From Bacteroidota bacterium (GTDB taxonomy: Bacteria > Bacteroidota > Bacteroidia > Chitinophagales > Chitinophagaceae), in assembly GCA_023427575.1 (NCBI GenBank), contig JAEZAY010000363.1, positions 1 to 5,451 of the forward strand: a stretch of DNA of 5,451 nucleotides, given 5' to 3'. Each line of letters opens with the position of its first letter. Position 1 is the stretch's first letter. Shown here piece after piece: positions 1 to 5,386 of this stretch. A program made the translations under genes and the position numbers. The notes under the pieces were generated by a model. That model was not told where the DNA came from and ran no database searches. It worked only from the letters and a program-made list of their open reading frames with translations.

Positions 1-218
1 CCTCCCAGGCTGATCAAAAATTCGATGGATGCATCTAGGTCTTCGCCGGTTTGGAAAAGACTGATTTCCATGTCGAACTGAAAACTGTCTTTAATCGAAT
101 GATAAAATGGAAGGTAGATACAAAGCGAAAAGCCCTTACGGTGCAGCTCGTCAAATAATTGCTGTACATCTGCCTGCTGATCTTTGTCGAGACCCCTGCT
201 ATAGATTGCTACCTTCAT
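1..218 (-). CDS. nadK: NAD kinase, N-terminal part (truncated by window edge)
   Basis: NAD kinase phosphorylates NAD to NADP in the cytoplasm using ATP or polyphosphate, and is the main source of NADP. Only the first 72 codons are present. The protein starts MKVAIYSRGLDKDQQ, and its N-terminal strand, the DELHRKG segment and the following IYLPFY segment resemble Bacteroidota NAD kinases as I remember them. It breaks off at FLISLG followed by two further G bases, exactly where the family's catalytic and nucleotide-binding GGDG motif should begin, so the catalytic residues themselves are not visible. The start is the ATG at 218-216; there is no clear Shine-Dalgarno sequence, which is common in this phylum. 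It lies 64 bases downstream of the barrel gene and two genes after a CBS-domain gene, a partner I recall near nadK in many Bacteroidota. The identification rests on the N-terminal pattern plus context and is fairly secure. Confidence 0.88.
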   Translation of the reverse strand, partial: MKVAIYSRGLDKDQQADVQQLFDELHRKGFSLCIYLPFYHSIKDSFQFDMEISLFQTGEDLDASIEFLISLG

Positions 219-282
219 TCAGCGTAAATTAATTATAAATCACCGGAGATCGGATTGGGGAGGCCTCCACAGAAATTCAGGA

Positions 283-1749
283 TCAGAATTCATTCTTGAA
301 ATGTAAAAATAGTCCCTTTTGCCCTAACTGATTAAAGCTGTATTCAAAGCGTAAAATAAAATCGTAAAAGGTGACCAGGTCCAGTCCAAACCCTGCAGTG
401 TACAACATTCTGTTAGAGAGCGAATTATCGGTAAAGACCCGGTTCATGCCATAACCCATATCCGCATATGTTTTTGCATAAATGGTAATGGGAATCTCAT
501 CGTGCGAGCGGGACTGAAGGAAGGTGGGGATGGAAAATTTCAGCAATTTTCTTCTCATGGTCTGGCGCACCAACAAGGCGGCTACCCCATCAATCACATA
601 ATTTTCGAGGCCCCGGAGATAAAGATCGCCATAGCCGAAAAGCTGGCTGTTATAAAAAGGCTGATCGAAAGGATAGCGGAAAATTCCATTTGCCTGTAAA
701 TGATAGTACGATTTTTTACCAATTTGCCAGCTTTGGATGTATTTAGCTCCCAGCTGCCACATATTGGTTTCCTTTGATATACCTCTTTTTGTAATCGAGG
801 CTTCCCCCATCCAGCCGGTGAGCGGGTAAGGGATATAATCTACATGAAAATGGCTGATGGTGTAGCTGAGCTCGGGATAGGCCAGGCGGGTATTTCCGTC
901 CCTGAAAAACTTTGGATTTAAAATCAGCACCTGGCTGTCTACCTCCAGGTTATTATAAGAGAGCCGCACCGAATGGAAGGTTCGGAGTGCCGGGCGGTAC
1001 AGGTATTCCAGATTCAGATTCCACCGTTTAAATGCAGCGATACTATCGGTAAAACTTTGTTTATTTTGAAGGGTATTGTAATTTACTTCTTTGCTTGATG
1101 CATAGGTGAAACCCACTTTGTACCCGTGTTTCAGCGACTTATCGGCATAGGGCTGTTCATACTGGAACTGGAACTGTTTTGTATACCCTGTTATAAGCCA
1201 TAACCGAAGCTTATCATTTCGTCCGGTAAAATTGTAATGGGTGAACTTAAATCCATAGTTCAGCCTGTCGGTGCCATATCCCTGCTGGGCCCACTGTGAC
1301 AGGTTCCGGTCGATGGGTTTTAGGTAAGGAAGCGGAAAAATATACCAGCGTTCCTTTACCTGGATCGACACATCCACGGTATGGCCGCGGAAGGCCTTTA
1401 AAGCAACCACAGCCTCATTAAACAGGCGGGTATTCATCAGTTGCTGGTGTGCGATTTCAAAACCGTCTACTAATTCGGGCAGGCTGATTGAATCCCCTTC
1501 TTTAAAGGGCAGCTCTCTGGCAATAATGTAAGGTTTTGTTCTTTTGTTGCCCTCGATGTAAATTTTTCCGAGTTTAAAAGGCCTGTCTGGAACCGGTTCA
1601 GGCCGGATAGAATCGTTTAGCGAAGTGAGCGCGGGGCTTATATTCAGATTGGGTATTGAATCCTGTCCGTAAAATTGTGCTTTAACAGATATGCAACCAC
1701 AGGAGATAGCAAATACGATTACGGATAAATATAGCTTCAACATCAACAT
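283..1749 (-). CDS. POTRA-domain outer-membrane beta-barrel protein (BamA/TamA-like, Omp85 superfamily)
   Basis: This is a predicted outer-membrane protein of 488 residues. From the ATG at 1749, residues 1-25 form a signal peptide (hydrophobic LYLSVIVFAIS, cleavage probably after KAQ). A proline-rich linker follows, then one POTRA domain at about 59-132 (KLGKIYIEGNKRTK at its start, VDVSIQVKERWYI at its end). The rest, about 140-488, alternates aromatic and polar residues as in a beta-barrel. It includes LRG at 378-380, which may correspond to the Omp85 loop-6 RG motif, and ends in Phe (LHFKNEF), the usual barrel C-terminus. The size is small for BamA, which carries five POTRA domains, so this is not the main BamA. 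It may move or insert a substrate across the outer membrane, but the substrate is unknown. An upstream TTG at 1758 is also in frame and lies 4 bases after a GGAG at 1763-1766; I prefer ATG 1749, with ATG 1743 also possible. Confidence 0.85.
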   Translation of the reverse strand: MLMLKLYLSVIVFAISCGCISVKAQFYGQDSIPNLNISPALTSLNDSIRPEPVPDRPFKLGKIYIEGNKRTKPYIIARELPFKEGDSISLPELVDGFEIAHQQLMNTRLFNEAVVALKAFRGHTVDVSIQVKERWYIFPLPYLKPIDRNLSQWAQQGYGTDRLNYGFKFTHYNFTGRNDKLRLWLITGYTKQFQFQYEQPYADKSLKHGYKVGFTYASSKEVNYNTLQNKQSFTDSIAAFKRWNLNLEYLYRPALRTFHSVRLSYNNLEVDSQVLILNPKFFRDGNTRLAYPELSYTISHFHVDYIPYPLTGWMGEASITKRGISKETNMWQLGAKYIQSWQIGKKSYYHLQANGIFRYPFDQPFYNSQLFGYGDLYLRGLENYVIDGVAALLVRQTMRRKLLKFSIPTFLQSRSHDEIPITIYAKTYADMGYGMNRVFTDNSLSNRMLYTAGFGLDLVTFYDFILRFEYSFNQLGQKGLFLHFKNEF

Positions 1750-1790
1750 GCGTGGCAAACAGCTCCTTTTACTAATCAGTTACTTTCCAT

Positions 1791-2453
1791 CTAGATGTTT
1801 AGATAATTCATCAGATGGTCGTAGTTGTCTTTTAATTCGTTCTCGTACAATTCCTCGCCGAAATAGTATTTTACAACATACTCATAACGCTGGAAAGTTG
1901 CAACAATATCCGAGATTTCGAATTTATTAATCTTTATAGTAACAAAAAAAGCATTCAAATTATTATCCCAATAGCTATTTAACTGGGTAATTTGTGCATC
2001 ATTTGTTTCCACGAGTTTGCTGATCTCGGCAAATGAAAAGTTCCGCTGATCCATTTCCAGCACGATAACGCCCCCCGGTTCGTTAGAGCCGGTAATTTTT
2101 CCCAGTTGTTTCAGAAGATCGGAAGCCAGAATGACCCCGCTGAAACCGTTATTCTTGTCGGTAACAGGGATCACCGAAAGATTGTAATCGCTCGAGATCT
2201 GAATAGAGGTGAGAATATGGGTATGGGGGAGAACCGAAACTTTTGAAAACTGGCCGCTAAGTTGGTGAAGCTCAATGGAATCGTCTACATTCATTAAGTC
2301 GTCTTCAAAGATAAGACCCATGTACTGATCTTCAGATACCACCGGGAGTTGGGTGATATGAAATTCCGACATCAAACCGATCGCCTGGTAAACAGGATCC
2401 TGCGGCTTTAATGTGGGGATAGAAGGAGATATCAGGTCTTTATTTAACAACAA
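1791..2453 (-). CDS. CBS-domain protein with C-terminal ACT-like region
   Basis: This is a cytoplasmic protein of about 220 residues. Two CBS motifs form one Bateman module: the first at about 5-58 (LISPSIPTLKPQD, then HITQLPVVSEDQYMGLIFEDDL), the second at about 72-120 (HILTSIQISSDYNLSVIPVTD, then GVILASDLL). Such modules usually bind adenosine nucleotides. Residues 128-200 (GGVIVLEMDQRNFS, AQITQLNSYWD, FVTIKIN) look like an ACT-type fold, an arrangement also seen in AcuB-like proteins. No catalytic domain is attached, so it is probably a sensor or regulator. Its target is unknown; its place two genes before nadK suggests, without proving, a link to nucleotide status. No in-frame ATG exists before codon 28, which lies inside CBS1, and an in-frame TAA sits upstream, so the start must be one of two adjacent TTG codons (2453 or 2450). 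The second gives MLNKDLIS, which best fits the family N-terminus I remember. The stop is TAG. Confidence 0.9.
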   Translation of the reverse strand: MLLNKDLISPSIPTLKPQDPVYQAIGLMSEFHITQLPVVSEDQYMGLIFEDDLMNVDDSIELHQLSGQFSKVSVLPHTHILTSIQISSDYNLSVIPVTDKNNGFSGVILASDLLKQLGKITGSNEPGGVIVLEMDQRNFSFAEISKLVETNDAQITQLNSYWDNNLNAFFVTIKINKFEISDIVATFQRYEYVVKYYFGEELYENELKDNYDHLMNYLNI

Positions 2454-2485
2454 TGAACGTTTAAATTATTCACACCGAATTCCGG

Positions 2486-2514
2486 CAAATATTCTACTAA
2501 AAATATCCGGCCAA
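2486..2514 (-). promoter_or_regulatory. Candidate Bacteroidota-type promoter for the CBS-domain gene
   Basis: In the 83-base gap after the hydrolase gene, the minus strand reads TTG (2514-2512), 18 bases, then AATATTTG (2493-2486). Bacteroidota promoters have TTG or TTTG near -33 and TAnnTTTG near -7, so this matches five of six defined -7 positions. Transcription would begin near 2480, giving a leader of roughly 27 bases before the TTG start codon. The same stretch holds an imperfect inverted repeat with CCGG ends (2482-2485 and 2507-2510). AT-rich gaps give such matches by chance, so this is tentative. Confidence 0.33.
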
Positions 2515-2536
2515 TTTATTGTTTAGACGTTGTTTC

Positions 2537-3313
2537 TCAGGCTACCGCTGCAGGCTCACTCAATTTTGTCAAAAATTTGTGTAGAATCTTATTAAATTCT
2601 TCCGGCACTTCCATCATGGGCGCATGGCCGCATTTGTCAACAAAATGGAGTTCACTGTTAGGGATCAGGCGTTGAAATTCACGCCCGACGAATGGGGGTG
2701 TGATGCTGTCGTTATTGCCCCAGATCAGCAGGGTGGGTTGTTGGATCTGGCTTAGCTCTTCGCCCAGGTTATTGCGAATGGCGCTTTTTGCCAATGATAT
2801 TATCTTAATGGCTTTCAGGCGGTTATTTACAATTTCATACACTTCATCCACCAGCTCTTTGGTGGCTGTATTGGGATCGTAAAAGGTGATTTCGGTCTTC
2901 TTGCGGATATACTCGTAATTTCCTCTTTTTGGGTAACTGTCGCCCATTCCATTCTCAAACAGGCCCGAACTGCCCGTTAATATCAGTGATTTGATTCTTT
3001 CGGGATGTTTGAGAATATGCATCAATGCCACATGACCACCCAGCGAATTCCCTAAAAGATGAATATTTTTAAAATCCCGGCTTTCTATAAAGCGATGCAC
3101 AAATTTTTCCAGCCCTCCTACCGTAGTATGCAAAAGATCAAGTTCCAGCAGGGGCAGCATGGGAACAATCACCTTATTATGATTCCGGAAATACCGGATC
3201 AGTTCAGAAAAATTACTGAGGGCTCCAAACAACCCGTGCAATAAGATCAGGGGCTCACCTTCGCCCTCTTCAATAAATCTGAACTTATCCACTTGTTTGA
3301 TCTCGTAATTCAT
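2537..3313 (-). CDS. Alpha/beta hydrolase, serine-hydrolase fold
   Basis: This is a 258-residue cytoplasmic hydrolase; no signal peptide is visible. It shows the classical triad in order: Ser90 in the nucleophile elbow GNSLGG (88-93), Asp202 in WGNNDSITPP, and His230 in CGHAPMMEVPEEF. The oxyanion-hole HG lies at 26-27 (LILLHGLFG). A cap-like insertion falls at roughly 115-190, between the nucleophile strand and the acid loop. The length is typical for MhpC/BioH-like esterases and C-C hydrolases. Substrate cannot be told: the segment before the elbow, PMLPLLELDLLHTTV, differs from the common RGxG-type motif and resembles a Bacteroidota subgroup I recall as uncharacterised. The ATG start at 3313 overlaps the TGA of an upstream small open frame as ATGA. 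The C-terminus (EPAAVA) is short and polar. The gene follows a 165-base gap, so it may have its own promoter or be coupled to that small frame. Confidence 0.93.
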   Translation of the reverse strand: MNYEIKQVDKFRFIEEGEGEPLILLHGLFGALSNFSELIRYFRNHNKVIVPMLPLLELDLLHTTVGGLEKFVHRFIESRDFKNIHLLGNSLGGHVALMHILKHPERIKSLILTGSSGLFENGMGDSYPKRGNYEYIRKKTEITFYDPNTATKELVDEVYEIVNNRLKAIKIISLAKSAIRNNLGEELSQIQQPTLLIWGNNDSITPPFVGREFQRLIPNSELHFVDKCGHAPMMEVPEEFNKILHKFLTKLSEPAAVA

Positions 3314-3471
3314 CTGTTATTAAAGTTCATTCGTTCAATTAACCGCAAAATAATTGATTTACGGGAAAAAATGGCTCTGGCACCGGCAACAATAATTAAA
3401 TCCTGTTTCCGTTTGCCTCCTGCCTCATCAATTGTAAAGCTCCCCGCCGCCCAATATAAAATAAAATTCAT
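3310..3471 (-). CDS. Possible small ORF (53 aa) between cvpA and the hydrolase
   Basis: I do not recognise this frame. It begins with ATG at 3471, eight bases after the cvpA stop, with AAGG about 5 bases upstream. It ends in TGA overlapping the hydrolase start as ATGA, an arrangement typical of translational coupling. The predicted peptide is basic, starts MNFILYWAAGSFTIDEAGG and ends LIERMNFNNR; it has two short hydrophobic stretches but no convincing membrane helix or known motif. Against it being a gene: low-complexity AT-rich sequence, no family likeness, and a weak promoter-like TTATTTTG on the minus strand (3353-3346) inside it, which suits a non-coding leader. The frame also stays open upstream to an ATG at 3519 inside cvpA, which looks like an out-of-frame shadow. 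Confidence 0.25.
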   Translation of the reverse strand: MNFILYWAAGSFTIDEAGGKRKQDLIIVAGARAIFSRKSIILRLIERMNFNNR

Positions 3472-3478
3472 TGGGCCT

Positions 3479-4027
3479 TCATGATGTTTTTGTTTCGGCT
3501 TTCTTAGCCAGTTCCTCAAAGAACTGTTCCAGTTCCTTAAAACTATCCTGGAAAAACGGCAGAATTTTTCCGATTCCGTTTACAACATATGGTCCCACAG
3601 GTTCAATCCATGGGTAAACCCTGGATCCACTGAAAGCCGAGCCGGAAAGGATTTCCGCGCGGTTCAGGAGGAAGAGGATCACACTATAAATAACGGTGTA
3701 GATAAAAAGGTACATCAGAATTCCTGCAATCCGGTCGAAAACGCCCAGCATCAGGGCCTCGGCCGTTTTACGTAAAAGGGAAGCAAGAATCCTAACCAAC
3801 AACACCACCACAATAAAGACAAGCAAAAATGAAAGAACCGGAATCCACTTTACATTAATGTTTACCGAATCGCCGAGCCAGATAGCCACCAGCGCCGACA
3901 GCTTCATTGCCGCCGCCAGCCCGATTACAAAAGCCAGCATTGAAAACAAACCGACAATAAATCCATTCCGGAAGCCCTTAAAAACTGCAAGAACCAGCAG
4001 GAACAGAAACAGGATATCTATCAGCAT
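3479..4027 (-). CDS. cvpA: CvpA-family inner-membrane protein
   Basis: This is a 182-residue inner-membrane protein of the CvpA family, named for colicin V production in E. coli and linked in some bacteria to envelope integrity and bile-salt resistance; its molecular activity is not settled. Four hydrophobic segments are visible at about 1-16, 22-44, 62-84 and 100-122. The family's N-terminal pattern is present (DILFLFLLVLAVFKGFRNGFI, with Lys17, Gly18, Arg20 and Gly22 after the first helix), as is the DRIAGI motif (98-103) opening the last helix. The tail after 123 is soluble and amphipathic, ending in a charged helix (KELEQFFEELAKKAETK) probably facing the cytoplasm. The ATG start at 4027 places the first helix at the very N-terminus, as expected. 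It lies 48 bases after the yqeY-type gene, so co-transcription is likely. The gene symbol reflects family membership, not a tested function. Confidence 0.9.
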   Translation of the reverse strand: MLIDILFLFLLVLAVFKGFRNGFIVGLFSMLAFVIGLAAAMKLSALVAIWLGDSVNINVKWIPVLSFLLVFIVVVLLVRILASLLRKTAEALMLGVFDRIAGILMYLFIYTVIYSVILFLLNRAEILSGSAFSGSRVYPWIEPVGPYVVNGIGKILPFFQDSFKELEQFFEELAKKAETKTS

Positions 4028-4075
4028 CGGCTTGAATTAATCGTGGCGGATCATTCCGGGATATATTCTTATTGC

Positions 4076-4534
4076 TTATTTCGCCTGGCTTAAAATTTCT
4101 CTTACCAGTGCGCTGATCGCTTTGCCATCGGCCTTTCCGCCCAGTTCTTTGGTTGCCAGGCCCATCACTTTGCCCATATCGGCGGGAGAACTTGCGCCGG
4201 CCCGTTCAATTATTTTTTGTACTTCCACCCGCAGGGCCGCCGCATCGAGCTGAGCGGGCAAAAACCGTTCAATGACTTCAATCTCTTCCTGCTCTTTAGC
4301 AGCCAGGTCTTCCCGGTTTTGCTGACGGAATATTTCGAGCGAATCGCGGCGCTGTTTCACCAGTTTCTGCAGGATCTTCATTTCCTCTTCCGGCTTCACT
4401 TCGCCCCCTGCACCTTCCGCCGTTTTCGCGTTGATGATCGCGGCTTTCACCGCTCTCAGGCTTCTTACCGTTTTTTCGTCTTTAGCCAGCATGGCGGTTT
4501 TAAGCTCCGCCATTATCTTTTGTTCGAGGTTCAT
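4076..4534 (-). CDS. GatB/YqeY-domain protein
   Basis: This is a 152-residue soluble protein, the normal length for stand-alone GatB/YqeY proteins. The family resembles the C-terminal tail domain of GatB, the subunit of the amidotransferase that makes Gln-tRNA or Asn-tRNA, and is thought to bind tRNA; the role of the free-standing form is not established. Conserved blocks appear in order: RSLRAVKAAIINA (24-36), KQRRDSLEIFRQQNREDLA (60-78), EIEVIERFLPAQL (84-96), and the C-terminal DMGKVMGLATKELGGKADGK (119-138). Most of the protein is helical and charged. The ATG at 4534 lies only two bases after the gldC stop, so the two genes are almost certainly co-transcribed and may be translationally coupled. 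The stop is TAA. Confidence 0.95.
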   Translation of the reverse strand: MNLEQKIMAELKTAMLAKDEKTVRSLRAVKAAIINAKTAEGAGGEVKPEEEMKILQKLVKQRRDSLEIFRQQNREDLAAKEQEEIEVIERFLPAQLDAAALRVEVQKIIERAGASSPADMGKVMGLATKELGGKADGKAISALVREILSQAK

Positions 4535-4536
4535 AT

Positions 4537-4881
4537 TCAGGCTTTATTTTCTTTTAATTGAATTTCTCTGAAGCGGGAATAAAAGCTTTGGGCGAATTTT
4601 TTCAATTCGTCCACCAGTTCGGGCTGATGAGTGGCCCGCTCAAAGGTATCGGCCATTGTCATCATGGTTTGATAATAGAAATCAGCCATTTCATCTATCA
4701 TCATTTCTTTTGTCCAGAGATCAACCCTTAAGGCGGCCTTATCGGCGCCGTCCCAGAAAGAAAGCATCATTGCTTTGGCTTTTCGCTCTTCATCGGCAGT
4801 ACTTTCCGTTGCACTCCACCTGATTTCCTCGGGCACCCGCGATTCGTCGAGTTTTACCTTTATCGTAATTGTTGATTCCAT
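4537..4881 (-). CDS. gldC: Gliding-motility-associated protein GldC
   Basis: This is a 114-residue cytoplasmic protein matching the GldC family of Bacteroidota. Recognisable blocks are the opening strand with LDESRVPEEIRWSA (11-24), AKAMMLSFWDGADK (35-48), and the most characteristic LRVDLWTKEMMIDEMADFYY (51-70), followed by a helical, charged C-terminus. No signal peptide or membrane segment is seen. In Flavobacterium johnsoniae GldC supports gliding but is not strictly required, and homologues occur in non-gliding relatives, so its presence does not prove motility. It is the first gene of the row here, starting at ATG 4881, and gldB, its partner in F. johnsoniae, is not next to it: 570 bases of gene-poor sequence lie upstream. 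Two bases separate it from the yqeY-type gene. Confidence 0.92.
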   Translation of the reverse strand: MESTITIKVKLDESRVPEEIRWSATESTADEERKAKAMMLSFWDGADKAALRVDLWTKEMMIDEMADFYYQTMMTMADTFERATHQPELVDELKKFAQSFYSRFREIQLKENKA

Positions 4882-4899
4882 TGTTTTCTGATTGTTTTT

Positions 4900-4929
4900 A
4901 AAATATAATCGGCGTAAAAATACACCGAA
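4900..4929 (-). promoter_or_regulatory. Candidate promoter for gldC and the following genes
   Basis: On the minus strand TTCG (4929-4926) is followed after 18 bases by TATATTTT (4907-4900). This approximates the Bacteroidota pattern TTTG, then TAnnTTTG, with one mismatch in each box. A start near 4893 would leave a short leader of about 12 bases before the gldC ATG. A second weak -7 match (TATTTTTA, 4922-4915) overlaps it, so the exact promoter is uncertain. A promoter somewhere here is expected, because gldC is the first gene after a long gap. Confidence 0.25.
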
Positions 4930-4950
4930 TCCCTGCGGGGCAAAAATGAA

Positions 4951-5061
4951 TTAATAATTTGCAGGTTCCAACAGAGTTGCTGTCAGGGTAATAATTTTCC
5001 ATTCACCAGAACGCTTATCAATAGTGAACTCGGATCCGTCATTGTAAATGACCCCTTCCAC
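4951..5061 (-). pseudogene. Possible mini-ORF or gene remnant across repeat copy 1
   Basis: A minus-strand frame opens after an in-frame TAA inside the A/T hairpin, with GTG at 5061 as its only early start, and runs 36 codons to TAA at 4951. The peptide reads VEGVIYNDGSEF, then TIDKRSGEWKIITLTATLL, and looks more protein-like than chance. In repeat copy 2 the equivalent frame stops right after VEGVIYNDGS, and a further one-base insertion disrupts the part matching SGEWKII (SGKLKII). This could be the tail of a decayed duplicated gene. However, other frames through the same repeat are also open, so the coding reading is not secure. I recognise no family. Confidence 0.18.
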
Positions 5062-5100
5062 TTTTTTTTAGAAAAAAAGTGGAGCAAAAAAATCGGGCTC
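5036..5100. repeat. Structured direct repeat, copy 1
   Basis: This 65-base unit matches 5387-5451 at 64 of 65 positions; the only difference is T at 5093 against C at 5444. It contains a palindrome GTCATT-gta-AATGAC (5038-5052) and a perfect 12-bp hairpin with arms 5057-5068 and 5072-5083 (TCCAC plus seven T, loop TAG, seven A plus GTGGA). A third stem GGAGC/GCTCC (5081-5085 with 5097-5101) shares bases 5081-5083 with the hairpin, so the two cannot form together. Weaker similarity to copy 2 continues leftward to about 4977, with at least one single-base gap. This resembles an intergenic palindromic repeat, not a CRISPR unit or a canonical terminator. Confidence 0.93.
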
Positions 5101-5293
5101 CGGAATAAATCCTAAAAATTGAAACTCCCGGCTAAATAAAAATAAGTCACAGCGAAAGAATATAACCCAGCAGTGGTAGGACTTACGAACTAAGAATCAT
5201 TTCCGGGCTTTAGTAACAACTATTTTTATTTTACGCCGTTCGTTTCAATTTTCTTAACGGATTTCTTCCGAGGCCCGGGCGAATACATTTTAC

Positions 5294-5337
5294 CCGGACA
5301 CCAATGATTCGCACATTATCACATCATTGGTGTCCGG
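5294..5337. repeat. Perfect 15-bp inverted repeat
   Basis: CCGGACACCAATGAT at 5294-5308 is the exact reverse complement of 5323-5337, with a 14-base loop (5309-5322). After a single mismatch three more base pairs extend the outer stem. As RNA it would make a strong hairpin on either strand. The plus strand continues TTAATAATTTT and the minus strand GTAAAATGT, so there is no proper run of T directly after the stem. Its right arm lies in the degenerate flank of repeat copy 2, where copy 1 has a diverged TTGCTGTC instead of TTGGTGTC. It may be a terminator for a gene beyond the window, a protein-binding site, or the end of a small mobile element. Confidence 0.9.
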
Positions 5338-5386
5338 TTAATAATTTTCAATTTACCTGAAACCTGTATCAACAGTATGTTACGAG

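Noticed and set aside
259..268. GGAGGCCTCC palindrome between the barrel gene and nadK
   Set aside because: It is a perfect 10-bp palindrome but single, without a loop or T-run, and not clearly linked to a promoter; too little to call an operator.
502..699. Plus-strand open frame of 65 codons inside the barrel gene
   Set aside because: It lies antisense within a well-supported protein and shows no motif or homology I recognise; it is a shadow frame.
1691..1930. Plus-strand open frame spanning the barrel-CBS junction
   Set aside because: It overlaps the ends of two genuine genes and its peptide is composition-biased with no domain; shadow frame.
3472..3519. Longer N-terminus for the small frame after cvpA
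   Set aside because: It would overlap the end of cvpA out of frame; the ATG at 3471 with its nearby AAGG is a better start if the gene is real.
4217..4561. Plus-strand open frame of 114 codons opposite the YqeY-type gene
   Set aside because: The minus-strand YqeY product has all family motifs; the antisense frame is rich in Phe, Arg and His as expected from reversed Lys/Glu codons.
5062..5078. Programmed frameshift at the A8/T8 tract (A AAA AAG on the minus strand)
   Set aside because: The heptamer resembles the dnaX slippery site, but no established reading frame enters it, so it is just part of the hairpin.
5057..5083. Rho-independent terminator from the 12-bp hairpin
   Set aside because: The stem is mostly A/T and neither strand has a T-run straight after it; on the minus strand the T-run comes before the stem.
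5102..5293. tRNA or other RNA gene between the repeat copies
   Set aside because: No cloverleaf, T-loop or A-box/B-box-like conserved arms were found on either strand.
5279..5312. GCGAAT/ATTCGC inverted repeat overlapping the 15-bp inverted repeat
   Set aside because: Only 6 bp with a 22-base loop; it would be outcompeted by the 15-bp stem and is within chance.
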